Part shown: positions 5,709 to 13,008 of the stretch, in pieces
Position numbering within the stretch: position 1 is the first letter of the stretch
How the letters are laid out: each line of letters begins with the position of its first letter
From: a virus
Direction: 5' to 3' (one strand)
Length of the DNA stretch: 29,512 bases
IMG/VR virus record: IMGVR_UViG_3300042731_003968
Location: 1 to 29,512 of that record
Notes under the pieces: model-generated
Seen by the model: only the letters and a program-made list of their open reading frames with translations
Told to the model about the DNA's origin: nothing
Databases searched by the model: none
Made by a program: the position numbers and the translations under genes

Positions 5709-5971
5709 TAGGGCTCGCTGCGCTGGTCGTCTCGAATATCGGGATATGGATCAGGGAGTGGAGGAAACACAAGGATTGGAAAACGAAAAACGGCGACGTC
5801 GGCGAGATAAAGGGCGACGTCAGGGAGATAAAAAGAGATATGGGGAGCGTGAAGGTCAAGCTGGGCGCAGTCGATACGGACCTCAAAAACTTTGGTCGGA
5901 CCTGTGCCCGGCACGACGAGGAGATTAGGGAGAACCGAAAGGCGATCTTAAAAATAGCGGGGGGCGAGTGA
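5681..5971 (+). CDS. Membrane-anchored coiled-coil protein (XhlA-like or holin-like), 96 aa
   Basis: TTG 5681 follows a GTGGAGG site and overlaps the previous gene by 28 nt. Residues 8-25 (TIIGLAALVVSNIGIWI) form one membrane helix; the rest is charged with a heptad-like repeat (GEIKGDVREIKRDMGSVKVK, then LGAVDTDLKNF). Basic residues come right after the helix (REWRKHK), so the C-terminus is probably in the cytoplasm, which argues against an i-spanin and is closer to a hemolysin XhlA-type or holin accessory protein. It stays in the lysis unit with ATG/GTG overlaps on both sides. Confidence 0.6.
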   Translation: MATTEPTTIIGLAALVVSNIGIWIREWRKHKDWKTKNGDVGEIKGDVREIKRDMGSVKVKLGAVDTDLKNFGRTCARHDEEIRENRKAILKIAGGE

Positions 5972-6267
5972 GGGTTATCCCGGGGCGAAACAGGACAAAG
6001 GGAAGGCCCTTACACCGGAGCCGCCGGTACATCCGAAAGGGCAAGTGCCTCCGCTGCGGCTGGTGCTGCTTGAACGAGGATTGCGAGTGGCTGCGGTTTA
6101 ACGAAGATGCCACGATCGCAACTTGCTTTATTTTCGGAAAGAAAGAGCGGCCGGCAAAATGCTTGAATTTTCCGCAAGCACCTCCGATCCTAAACCCTAA
6201 ATGTGGGTTTTATTTCCTGGATGCTTGGGAGGGCTATCGAGAAGTAAAAATGGGGGCCGATCTATAA
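5968..6267 (+). CDS. YkgJ-like CxxCxxCC protein (zinc or iron-sulfur binding), 99 aa
   Basis: GTG 5968 overlaps the previous stop. After a very basic N-terminus (GRNRTKGRPLHRSRRYIRKG) comes CLRCGWCC at about 27-34, then C-EWL, ATCFIF and RPAKCLNFP. This matches the CxxCxxCC pattern of the YkgJ/UPF0153 family (C-CG-CC, C-L, C-Y, RP-C-FP), proteins thought to bind zinc or an iron cluster but with no clear function. It is a little shorter than most members. Its presence between a lysis unit and structural genes is not explained; protein modification or a metal-bound virion factor are both open. Confidence 0.72.
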   Translation: MRVIPGRNRTKGRPLHRSRRYIRKGKCLRCGWCCLNEDCEWLRFNEDATIATCFIFGKKERPAKCLNFPQAPPILNPKCGFYFLDAWEGYREVKMGADL

Positions 6268-6443
6268 TGTACCTAATATGCTTGCAATGCCGGGAGTACA
6301 AGGAGATGAGTGAGCTGGACTCGGCAGCCTGTTTGCGCTGGGTAATGCAGCACAAGAACCACTCGCTTATTTTTGATGACTCTTTAGAGTGGTTTAACGA
6401 GAGGGAGAGGCTGTTGAATATCAGGGATGCGAGGATTGGATAA
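6267..6443 (+). CDS. Hypothetical protein, 58 aa
   Basis: ATG 6267 overlaps the previous stop (TAATG) and follows GGGGGCC. The product begins MYLICLQCREYKEM with one CxxC pair and has a third Cys at about 18, then a helix with His, Trp and charged residues. No family recognised. It ends directly before the ATG of the large structural gene. Confidence 0.5.
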   Translation: MYLICLQCREYKEMSELDSAACLRWVMQHKNHSLIFDDSLEWFNERERLLNIRDARIG

Positions 6444-8003
6444 ATGGCAATAACCGTCGCGGCCTATGGGAACGTCCTGTCGATAAACACCTGTGAAAAC
6501 TCAGGAGATTGGACAGGCGAAAGCCCCGCTGATACCACAGACTTTTACAAGGAAGGATCGCAATGCGTAGGATTTACAGTTAGGGGTGCGGGTGCAAATG
6601 ATGTCACGATCTCGGGCTCTTGGAACCTGTCGGGAAAACATCTCCGACTTTGGTTTATGACCGTTACGATCAAGGAGCTTAACTCTGAGGCCAGCAACGG
6701 CTTGCAGATTATCCTCGGAGATGGAACCAACACGGCCTACTATACTGTCGGCGGTGGCGACACCTATCCTGGAGGATGGTGGAACCTCGTGCTGGACTGT
6801 GACAGGACGCCAACTTCCGGGACGGCGCCGACGCTGACGGCCGTTACCACGATCGGCGTCAGGATGAACCACACGGGGACAGCCAAAAATTCCGAGAACA
6901 CCTGGATCGACATGGTCCATTGCTGCGACGGGCTCCGGGCATACGGCGATGACTCTGGCAGCCCTTTTGATCTTGACGACGTCCTCTCGGCCGATGAAAA
7001 CACTACAAACGGCTGGGGGGTGATCCGAAAGATCGGAGGAGTTTTTTATCTCAACGGCTTGCTTAGGTTTGGGGATAACGCCAGCACAAACATCTTGGAT
7101 TTTGAGGACTCGAATGAGATCGTAGTTTTTGAGGACCGGCCTGTCGATTCCGCTTTGTATGACATTGCGGTGGTTGCAAACTCGACCGGAGCGACTCAGG
7201 ATTTTTACCTTGGATCAAAAAGCGGGGGGCGAGGTATCTCCGGCTGCATCTTTAAGTCTGAAGGATCGATAAAGTACACGGTCACGATCACGGATTCCGA
7301 TATGCACTACATCGGAATATATGGCTGCAACTTTCTGGATGCCGGCGACATCTTTTTCCCGGACTATAATGCGAATTATGAGGTTTTAGATTGCGCCTTC
7401 CAAGAGTGCGGCGAGGTGGACGTCGGGACGGGCGCGGTCACTTACTGCAATTTTATAAATGCTGACAACGTGGCGATGATCCTGGACTCGACCACCGTGA
7501 ACGCCACTTACTGCAACTTTATAAATTGCCCGCGGGCCGTGGAGATCACGACGACCGGATCGCTGGACTTTGACAATATGCAGTTTACCGGGAACACCTA
7601 CGATATTTATAACAGCTCCGGCGGATCAGTGACGGTAAACGCGACAGACTCGAATCCCTCAGAGCTGAAGATCGACAATTCAAGCGGCAGCTCGACCTCG
7701 ATTGTAAACACTGTCTATATCACGATCTATGTGAAGGATCGGGACCTCAATGCGGTCCAGGGAGCCTCGGTTGCGGTTTACAAGACGAGCGATGATTCAG
7801 AGCTTTTGCTGGAGCTTACTGATACGAACGGAATGGCTCAGGATACATTCAACTATCCTGGATCGGCCACTGATGTATATTTTAGGGTGAGAAAGAGCTC
7901 ACCGGGAGACACAAGGTATAAGGCCATCTCAAGCTCCGGGCAAATTACGTCTGATGGATTCACGACAACTGTTTTGCTCGACGAGGATGAAGTGGCTACT
8001 TAG
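6444..8003 (+). CDS. Phage structural protein with beta-helix and Ig-like C-terminus, 519 aa
   Basis: The N-terminal part (1-165) is a beta-sandwich of lectin-like character (WNLSGKHLRLWFMTVTI, GGWWNLVLDCDR, NTWIDMVHC). Residues about 264-400 are built of short beta rungs with repeated patterns such as TYCNFINADN and TYCNFINCPR, typical of a right-handed beta-helix. The end (421-515: VYITIYVKDRDLNAVQGASV, then TDTNGMAQDTF) is a carboxypeptidase-regulatory or Ig-like domain. Such combinations are found in tail spikes, tail fibres or virion decoration proteins that touch host glycans. It follows the previous stop with no gap. No catalytic residues of a glycan lyase can be named. Confidence 0.72.
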   Translation: MAITVAAYGNVLSINTCENSGDWTGESPADTTDFYKEGSQCVGFTVRGAGANDVTISGSWNLSGKHLRLWFMTVTIKELNSEASNGLQIILGDGTNTAYYTVGGGDTYPGGWWNLVLDCDRTPTSGTAPTLTAVTTIGVRMNHTGTAKNSENTWIDMVHCCDGLRAYGDDSGSPFDLDDVLSADENTTNGWGVIRKIGGVFYLNGLLRFGDNASTNILDFEDSNEIVVFEDRPVDSALYDIAVVANSTGATQDFYLGSKSGGRGISGCIFKSEGSIKYTVTITDSDMHYIGIYGCNFLDAGDIFFPDYNANYEVLDCAFQECGEVDVGTGAVTYCNFINADNVAMILDSTTVNATYCNFINCPRAVEITTTGSLDFDNMQFTGNTYDIYNSSGGSVTVNATDSNPSELKIDNSSGSSTSIVNTVYITIYVKDRDLNAVQGASVAVYKTSDDSELLLELTDTNGMAQDTFNYPGSATDVYFRVRKSSPGDTRYKAISSSGQITSDGFTTTVLLDEDEVAT

Positions 8004-8014
8004 GGAGGAGGAAA

Positions 8015-8188
8015 ATGGGAATTAAGAGAGCGATCGACACGAGAAAAGAACACATCGCCACTTATACGGAGCTCAAGAAGGGCTACAAAAAAGCTGGCGA
8101 TAGCAAGGGGGCCGAGGACTGCGACCGGAGGATCAAGATCATACGGGGACAGATCAAGAGCCTCGAAAAAGAGATGGGAGGTAAATAA
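8015..8188 (+). CDS. Small charged helical protein, 57 aa
   Basis: ATG 8015 follows a strong GGGAGGAGG site and the stop overlaps the next start (TAATG). The product is Lys/Arg/Glu-rich and helical (IDTRKEHIATYTELKKGYKK, later RRIKIIRGQIKSLEKEMGG). It lies between two large virion-type genes and has a counterpart at 10845, also a small coiled-coil protein, after the second one. May be a chaperone or linker for the structural proteins (inference). Confidence 0.65.
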   Translation: MGIKRAIDTRKEHIATYTELKKGYKKAGDSKGAEDCDRRIKIIRGQIKSLEKEMGGK

Positions 8189-10845
8189 TGGCAATAGGCG
8201 ATGATTTTACAGTTGACTATCCGAACAAGAGGGTCCACCACTCGGCAAACAATAACACCTACACGGTCCAGGCTTTTTATTCCTGGCTGATGGACACATT
8301 TGATGCCTTGGCCCAAATGGACGATCCTATTCCGATGGAGGCCAAAACTCAGTTTGAGTACGAGCTGCAAAACCGCTGGTACATCGAGCAAGAGGCGTTC
8401 AAGTACCTGGAAACTGGCGCCATAAAAACTGTTGGCTGGGATGCTGCCACATACAACGATGGGATCAGGATGCTCACTTTTGGCGATACCTACACGAACG
8501 CTGTTGCCGGAGACATCGGCCGCGAGGTGGGCTATTCCGGCGGAACGCCAACTGACACCGGGACGTTGCTCGACTATGATAACACTCAGAAAAAATGGTG
8601 GATCAGGGTCGACGCCACAGGCGACACTTTTGCGAACGACTCTACGGCCATCGATCTTGACGACGGCGCGGGAACGGGGACCGGAATCCTGGCGAAAGCC
8701 TCGGAAACCGGGGATGACTTGTGGCCGAACATTTACTCGCTGGGAACGATCGAGTCGAGCCCTTATGGGCTGCTTTATGTTCTCCAGCTGCTAGATGTTA
8801 TCAGCAACGCCAGAAACTCAAACGAATGGTGGGCAAGGACAGACGGGCATTTTGACATCCTGGTGAAAACAAAAGAGTGCGATGTCGAGATCGATGACGG
8901 GGACATTTTTATTTTCAACCGCCAGTATTCAGATTTGAACGATCACTTTGAGATCGATCTGACAGCTGGAGGGCGAAACCCGGTGCCGCTGGCTACATCT
9001 GCCGACATCAATAACACGACCCCGGAACAGTATCTATTTTATGACGCTGAAACCGGCGGCGGATTCGCCGAGGGTGACGTGGTGATCGGAGGGACGAGCG
9101 AGGCTGAGGCCGAAATCGTTTATCTGGATGATTGGACAAACGAGGGCTGTCTAGGGCTCGGAAATGTGAAGGGCACATTTCAGGACAACGAGGACCTTGA
9201 AGTCACCGGGACCAAGCGCGGGGAGGCAAACGGAACGCTTTGTGACTATTACCTCGAGTATGACGGGGAAACTGGCGGCGGCTTTGCCGTGACCGACGTT
9301 GTAAGCGGAAACACGACCGGCGCAGCCGGCACGATCAAGTGTCTCCAGGACGACGGCTTAACCGGAAAGCTCGGGATCGAGATGTCGAATTATATCGACT
9401 TTCAGGACGGCGAGGACCTCTATGTTACAGCCTCAAAGAGAGGGGAGGCCGACGGAGCTGGGACCCGCGGAGTCGCGGCGATGGATGACATCGAGATCGT
9501 TTTTGTAAACGGCACGATGGGCTTTGACCAGGGAGACGAGGAAATTTATGCCGGCGACACGATCACTGGCCAGACAAACGGAGCGACCGCTTATGTGATC
9601 GATGTCGACGTGACCAGCGGAACCTGGGGCGGCGGAGACGCAGCTGGGACCCTGACGCTCGGAAATATAGAGGGGGTTTTCCAGGATAACGAGATTATAA
9701 AAGCTGATGCCTCACCGGGAGAGGTTGTGGTCGACGAGACGAACGGAGTCGTGGTCGTACACACTTTCGATCAGGCGATGGAACAGCAAAGCGCCTATCC
9801 CTATGATGTGATGATTTACTGTGCTGGCCGCTATGTGAATGATGTCTACGAGTACCTGAAAATGGGGGTCCGGGAAGATCAAGACTCGATGACCTATTAC
9901 AGCTTTCAATCTCGGGTGCGCTGGGTAGAGTTTCAATCTGGCGGATATACAAGCGCAGTTGAGTCGGATGTCGGAAAGGGCGTTACTCAGGCCACGACCG
10001 GCGATACGGGAACACTATTGTCCTACAATAACACGACTCGACAGTGGGAAATCTTGGTTGACGATCCGACCGGGGATTGGTTTGATACGGTCAATTCGAT
10101 CTCGGTGGATTCCGGGACCGGAGCGGGGACGCCTTTGGGGTGCTCCTGGCTTGGGGCTATGGAAGGCCGAATATATCGGCGGGCTTATGCTGCATACGCG
10201 CTCCAGAAAGCCGCAGCTTTCGGCACTTTCGCCGGGGGAGTTTTCTTCGGAGCTCAGGGAGTGTGGATCGAAGATATGCACAGCTCGGATGTCAAAAACT
10301 ACAAGCTGACAGACTCAGACGGCAATCCGCATGATCCTCCGAACAAGCAGTCCTTTGTGATCGGGAACACGGTCTCAGGCGACTCGGTCGGGGTTTTCAA
10401 GGATGACGGATCGGGCAATGTCGACAAGTCGATGTTTGGGATCAAAGCGGTCCAGGGATCAGGTGCAGCCTATGTGGATATTGATACAACGATACCGGTC
10501 GACACTCCGGCGTCCGGCTATGTGCGAGTGGTCAGGCGGAACGCGAGCGGCGACATCCTGGGAGAGGAGCGGTACGAGTACACGAGCTGGTCAGGGGATC
10601 GCTTTACTCTGAGCGGGACCACATCTGAGGCATACGACACCGACGACACCGTTTATTATGGCTGGATCGACGATGCGGCCACGGGGACTTCGATATCTCA
10701 GGAAGTCATTTATCTGACAGATCGGAACCTCATTGTCCGGGTGAGAAATGCTGGAGTGATCGTACCTTTTGAGACGACCGGAACATTTGACTCGACGGGT
10801 TATTCGACGAACACGATCAGGCGAGCAGACGAGATTTATGTATAA
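8188..10845 (+). CDS. Large modular phage structural protein, 885 aa
   Basis: ATG 8188 follows GGGAGGT and starts MAIGDDFTVDYPNKRVHHSA. The N-terminal 95 residues form a helical and beta head-binding-type part with YSWLMDTFDALAQMDDPIPM. Two kinds of modules follow: type A (97-168 and 581-650; DTGTLL-Y-NT, TGD, GTG-G-) and type B (284-348, 358-423 and 438-516; ETGGGFA-DVV-G-T, FQD-E-L-VT, RGEA-G). The C-terminus has Ig-like strands. Length, Gly/Asp/Thr content and repeats fit a virion appendage such as a fibre or baseplate protein. It is not a tape-measure protein: it lacks long helices. Exact role is unknown. Confidence 0.72.
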   Translation: MAIGDDFTVDYPNKRVHHSANNNTYTVQAFYSWLMDTFDALAQMDDPIPMEAKTQFEYELQNRWYIEQEAFKYLETGAIKTVGWDAATYNDGIRMLTFGDTYTNAVAGDIGREVGYSGGTPTDTGTLLDYDNTQKKWWIRVDATGDTFANDSTAIDLDDGAGTGTGILAKASETGDDLWPNIYSLGTIESSPYGLLYVLQLLDVISNARNSNEWWARTDGHFDILVKTKECDVEIDDGDIFIFNRQYSDLNDHFEIDLTAGGRNPVPLATSADINNTTPEQYLFYDAETGGGFAEGDVVIGGTSEAEAEIVYLDDWTNEGCLGLGNVKGTFQDNEDLEVTGTKRGEANGTLCDYYLEYDGETGGGFAVTDVVSGNTTGAAGTIKCLQDDGLTGKLGIEMSNYIDFQDGEDLYVTASKRGEADGAGTRGVAAMDDIEIVFVNGTMGFDQGDEEIYAGDTITGQTNGATAYVIDVDVTSGTWGGGDAAGTLTLGNIEGVFQDNEIIKADASPGEVVVDETNGVVVVHTFDQAMEQQSAYPYDVMIYCAGRYVNDVYEYLKMGVREDQDSMTYYSFQSRVRWVEFQSGGYTSAVESDVGKGVTQATTGDTGTLLSYNNTTRQWEILVDDPTGDWFDTVNSISVDSGTGAGTPLGCSWLGAMEGRIYRRAYAAYALQKAAAFGTFAGGVFFGAQGVWIEDMHSSDVKNYKLTDSDGNPHDPPNKQSFVIGNTVSGDSVGVFKDDGSGNVDKSMFGIKAVQGSGAAYVDIDTTIPVDTPASGYVRVVRRNASGDILGEERYEYTSWSGDRFTLSGTTSEAYDTDDTVYYGWIDDAATGTSISQEVIYLTDRNLIVRVRNAGVIVPFETTGTFDSTGYSTNTIRRADEIYV
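8476..10137 (+). repeat. Two type-A modules within the 885-aa protein (8476-8691 and 9928-10137)
   Basis: Copy 1 codes residues 97-168 and copy 2 residues 581-650. Both read a YT-AV-D-G-V start, then DTGTLL-Y-NT-WE/WI-VD, TGD, D-DDG or DSGTG-G-. The copies are diverged at the DNA level, so they are old duplications or convergent beta folds; they bracket the type-B array. Confidence 0.7.
9037..9735 (+). repeat. Three type-B modules within the 885-aa protein
   Basis: Modules at about 9037-9231, 9259-9456 and 9499-9735 share ETGGGFA (or MGFDQGD), DVVIGGTSEAEAEI-like strand pairs, G-LGLGNVKGTFQDNEDLEV and a GEA-G end. The first two are most alike, the third is longer with an insert (VTSGTWGGGDAAG). 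They look like tandem beta domains of 65-79 residues. Confidence 0.72.
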
Positions 10846-11036
10846 TGAGCGATCGAGAAATTCGATATGATCCAGACGCTTTGAGGAGGGCTCTGAAAAA
10901 GTGTGAGGAAAACATAAAGCTGTATGAGCGGTATATCGAGGACCAAAAAAACACGATAGCTTTGCTCGAGGCCGACCTGGAGCGAGAGCTCAAATTACGC
11001 GAGAAAGAGCAAGCAAAGGCGCGGCGGACATCCTAA
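10845..11036 (+). CDS. Small coiled-coil protein, 63 aa
   Basis: ATG 10845 overlaps the stop of the large structural gene (TAATG). After DREIRYDPDALRRALKKCEE the sequence is a continuous charged heptad pattern (LYERYIEDQKNTIALLEADL and ERELKLREKEQAK), so a coiled coil over about residues 10-58. No family recognised; as with the 8015 gene it goes with a virion protein and may be an assembly partner. Confidence 0.65.
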   Translation: MSDREIRYDPDALRRALKKCEENIKLYERYIEDQKNTIALLEADLERELKLREKEQAKARRTS

Positions 11037-11049
11037 TCTGCCGCGCTTT
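11016..11049 (+). terminator. Hairpin over the stop of the coiled-coil gene, possible weak terminator
   Basis: GCGCGGCGGA at 11019-11028 pairs with TCTGCCGCGC at 11037-11046 (one G-T pair), extended by AAA/TTT and a G-T pair to 14 pairs (11016-11049). The stop codon TAA lies in the loop. Only three T follow within the stem, so it may be a weak terminator or an mRNA-processing structure rather than a full stop. Confidence 0.45.
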
Positions 11050-11069
11050 GCTGCCAGGGAGACGGCTCA

Positions 11070-11768
11070 ATGGGATTTACTTTTGACGATGTAAACAGGA
11101 TCATCACGATCGATCCAGAGGTTGAGGTTACTTGCCAGGAAATCCTAAACGCTTGCCGTGAATTTGAGGATAACTGGAACGGGATGGATGACGCTCAAAT
11201 TGCGGAGGCCAGCGGAAAGCAAAATCTCGGAGGGGGGAAACAAGTCGGGATCACCTTAGAGCTCTTAAATGATTGGAGGATCAAATTCGCCGCCAAAGGA
11301 ACGCCTACATTTTGCTCTGTCAAAGACGGAAACTTTGTGCCCAGCTATCAGTCCGGCTATATGCCGATCGAATACTCGGCAAATGTTTTTGCGATCGTAG
11401 AGCTCGACACATCGGCGGCCATCGTGACCGCAGCCGGCGTCGGCGAGGATTGGAGCGCAGCGGAGCGAGCACAGCTCCGGGACGCGCTGGGAATTGACGG
11501 ATCGAAGGTTACGGCCACAGGAGGCCAGCTGCAAACCTTGGCGCTGGGAATTGACCGAATCCTGGGCCTGGTCCACGAGAATCACCTGATAAAGGATCAG
11601 ACATACACGACGATCGGCGGCCGCTATCATTTGACCGCTGCCACGATCCGAATATTCGCCTCAGCGGCCGATTGCAATTTAGATCAAAATCATATTGCAG
11701 AATACAGCCTGACGGCCTCATACGACGGGAACGGAAACTGCAACGAGTATAAGGTGGTCAAGGCATGA
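11070..11768 (+). CDS. Phage structural protein (baseplate or tail type), 232 aa
   Basis: ATG 11070 follows a GGGAG site. The first 115 residues are a beta-rich domain (TFDDVNRIITIDPEVEVTCQ, WNGMDDAQIAEASGKQ, GGGKQVGITLELLNDW, IKFAAKGTPTFCSVKDGNFV). The middle holds the phrase EDWSAAERAQLRDALGIDG (127-145), which recurs in many phage tail and baseplate proteins as a helix pair. The C-terminus has a beta-rich, Ser/Ala-rich stretch. I cannot name a family but it clearly belongs to the virion gene group. Confidence 0.65.
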   Translation: MGFTFDDVNRIITIDPEVEVTCQEILNACREFEDNWNGMDDAQIAEASGKQNLGGGKQVGITLELLNDWRIKFAAKGTPTFCSVKDGNFVPSYQSGYMPIEYSANVFAIVELDTSAAIVTAAGVGEDWSAAERAQLRDALGIDGSKVTATGGQLQTLALGIDRILGLVHENHLIKDQTYTTIGGRYHLTAATIRIFASAADCNLDQNHIAEYSLTASYDGNGNCNEYKVVKA

Positions 11769-11947
11769 ACGCTTTGAGCTTGGCGACTCGAGGAAGGGTC
11801 AATATGGAGGGGATCGAGCTTGGGACCTGGGGACGGATCAGCCCGCCGACTTACATCCTGATTTACTATTCGCTGCGCTGCATGATAGGATATCTTGAGG
11901 AACGGCTCAATATAACGGGCCATACAGAGAGGTGTGAAAATGTCTGA
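11765..11947 (+). CDS. Hypothetical protein, 60 aa
   Basis: ATG 11765 overlaps the preceding stop (ATGA) and follows AAGG. The product has RGRVNMEGIELGTWGRISPP then a hydrophobic TYILIYYSLRCMIGYL that could lie in the membrane interface, and a polar tail. It overlaps the next gene slightly. No family recognised. Confidence 0.45.
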   Translation: MNALSLATRGRVNMEGIELGTWGRISPPTYILIYYSLRCMIGYLEERLNITGHTERCENV

Positions 11948-12158
11948 AACAAAGCTGCGGTTTCGGTGGTCTCTCCGGCCGCCGGAGCATCCGAATTGTC
12001 TTTGCACTCTGTTGCCGACAAAGGAGATGATCAGGACCTTCCACAAGCTGTTGGCTGAGGAGCTGCGGACCAGGGGAGCGATCCTGGAGCGGGAGGCCGA
12101 AGGCGTCTTTAACCTGGTGGACGAGTATGAGCGGAGGGGATTGTCTGATGGCAACTGA
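11940..12158 (+). CDS. Hypothetical protein, 72 aa
   Basis: I chose ATG 11940 because GAGAGGTG stands seven bases before it. The product starts SETKLRFRWSLRPPEHPNC, with LCTLLPTKEM then helices (TFHKLLAEELRTRGAILERE, GVFNLVDEYERRG). No family recognised; it lies in a run of very small genes upstream of the small terminase. Confidence 0.5.
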   Translation: MSETKLRFRWSLRPPEHPNCLCTLLPTKEMIRTFHKLLAEELRTRGAILEREAEGVFNLVDEYERRGLSDGN

Positions 12159-12327
12159 GGAAGGCGGCTGCCTCGAGGCCCAGCTCGAGACCGCTATCTC
12201 TTTCGAGGCGTCCCTGGACTCGGGCGCCGCCTCTGCAATATTAGAGGAAGATCACGGAATAAGCGGGACCTTAGAGGTGAAGATGGTCTTTGAGGGCCGT
12301 CTCGGTCGCTGCTATTCAGAGGAGTAA
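12148..12327 (+). CDS. Hypothetical acidic protein, 59 aa
   Basis: ATG 12148 follows GCGGAGGGG; an upstream ATG at 12127 is in frame but has a poorer site. The product is acidic and beta-like (AQLETAISFEASLDSGAASA, GTLEVKMVFEGRLG), reminiscent of small beta domains, with two or three Cys. Family not recognised. Confidence 0.45.
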   Translation: MATEEGGCLEAQLETAISFEASLDSGAASAILEEDHGISGTLEVKMVFEGRLGRCYSEE

Positions 12328-12330
12328 AAC

Positions 12331-12573
12331 ATGAGCACAGATTTTAGGGAGGACTACAAGATCGGGACGTTGATTTGGATCAACGATGCACACGGCCTGG
12401 GCATGGGGCTCTACCGTGTGACAGAGATCGAGAACCCCGGAGTAAGGGTGACTTTGCGCCGGCTGATCGGGGAGCCAGAGACGATTGAGATCAAGCCGAG
12501 CTATTGGGAGCTGGACAGCTTGCGCCGGGCAAGGCGGGCCTGGAAGATAATGGTTGAGGAGGTCCTCAGATGA
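12331..12573 (+). CDS. Hypothetical SH3-like beta protein, 80 aa
   Basis: ATG 12331 follows GAGGAG. The product reads YKIGTLIWINDAHGLGMGLY, TEIENPGVRVTLRRL, then a helix with many Arg (LDSLRRARRAWKIMVEEVLR). The first 55 residues look like a small beta barrel. No named family. Its stop overlaps the next possible start (ATGA at 12570). Confidence 0.5.
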   Translation: MSTDFREDYKIGTLIWINDAHGLGMGLYRVTEIENPGVRVTLRRLIGEPETIEIKPSYWELDSLRRARRAWKIMVEEVLR

Positions 12574-12632
12574 AAGCGCCAGCCAGGGGGAGATGCAGTT
12601 CTCGAACGACAACTGGAGGCCAGGATGAATAG
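12570..12632 (+). CDS. Possible very small ORF, 20 aa
   Basis: ATG 12570 overlaps the previous stop and has a GAGGAGG site, but it codes only 20 residues (MKAPARGRCSSRTTTGGQDE). It may be a real mini-gene or just a coupling element that carries ribosomes to the next start at 12641. Low confidence. Confidence 0.25.
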   Translation: MKAPARGRCSSRTTTGGQDE

Positions 12633-12640
12633 GTGGGATG

Positions 12641-12793
12641 ATGGTAAGTGATTGCACAGAGAATGAGCAAGGTAAGTTGGATACAGCATTGATTAAGCCA
12701 ATAGTAATTAATGCAAGGATTTATTATTACGATTGGCAATACGACCCCTACACCCTAGTTGAAAAAGTGGAGGTGGAGGAGCTAAAGAAATGA
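12641..12793 (+). CDS. Hypothetical protein, 50 aa, AT-rich
   Basis: Two adjacent ATG codons at 12638 and 12641 follow AGGTGG (12631-12636); the second fits better. Product: SDCTENEQGKLDTALIKPIV, then NARIYYYDWQYDPYTLVEKV and a Glu/Lys end. The DNA is clearly more AT-rich than its neighbours, with codons such as ATA, TTA, ATT, which may mark an acquired piece. Its stop overlaps the next start (ATGA at 12790). Confidence 0.45.
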   Translation: MVSDCTENEQGKLDTALIKPIVINARIYYYDWQYDPYTLVEKVEVEELKK

Positions 12794-12945
12794 ACACGGA
12801 CATCGTTGTCTCGCTGCTGGTGCTGGCCGGCATAATTTTCCTGGGCGCCATCGGTGGATTCATCTTAGGAAGAATAACGTGCAGCTGCCGTAAAGTCGAA
12901 CGGTGTATTAAACAGTACAGGGAGGAGTGCGGTGAGAAAGACTAG
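12790..12945 (+). CDS. Small single-span membrane protein, 51 aa
   Basis: ATG 12790 overlaps the previous stop and follows GGTGGAGGAG. One hydrophobic segment covers about residues 5-28 (VVSLLVLAGIIFLGAIGGFI), then CSCRKVERC and a charged tail. The basic residues after the helix put the C-terminus in the cytoplasm. Family not recognised; similar in size to small phage membrane proteins of unknown role. Confidence 0.55.
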   Translation: MNTDIVVSLLVLAGIIFLGAIGGFILGRITCSCRKVERCIKQYREECGEKD

Positions 12946-13008
12946 GGGATACCCTCTTATGAAGGGGGGGGGTGTTCTTAACTCTTTTTTTCCCAGGTTT
13001 TTTAAGCT

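Noticed and set aside
12946-13008. G9 run followed by T7 as a terminator
   Set aside because: No convincing stem pairs near the T-run; only a weak CCCT/AGGG pair is found.
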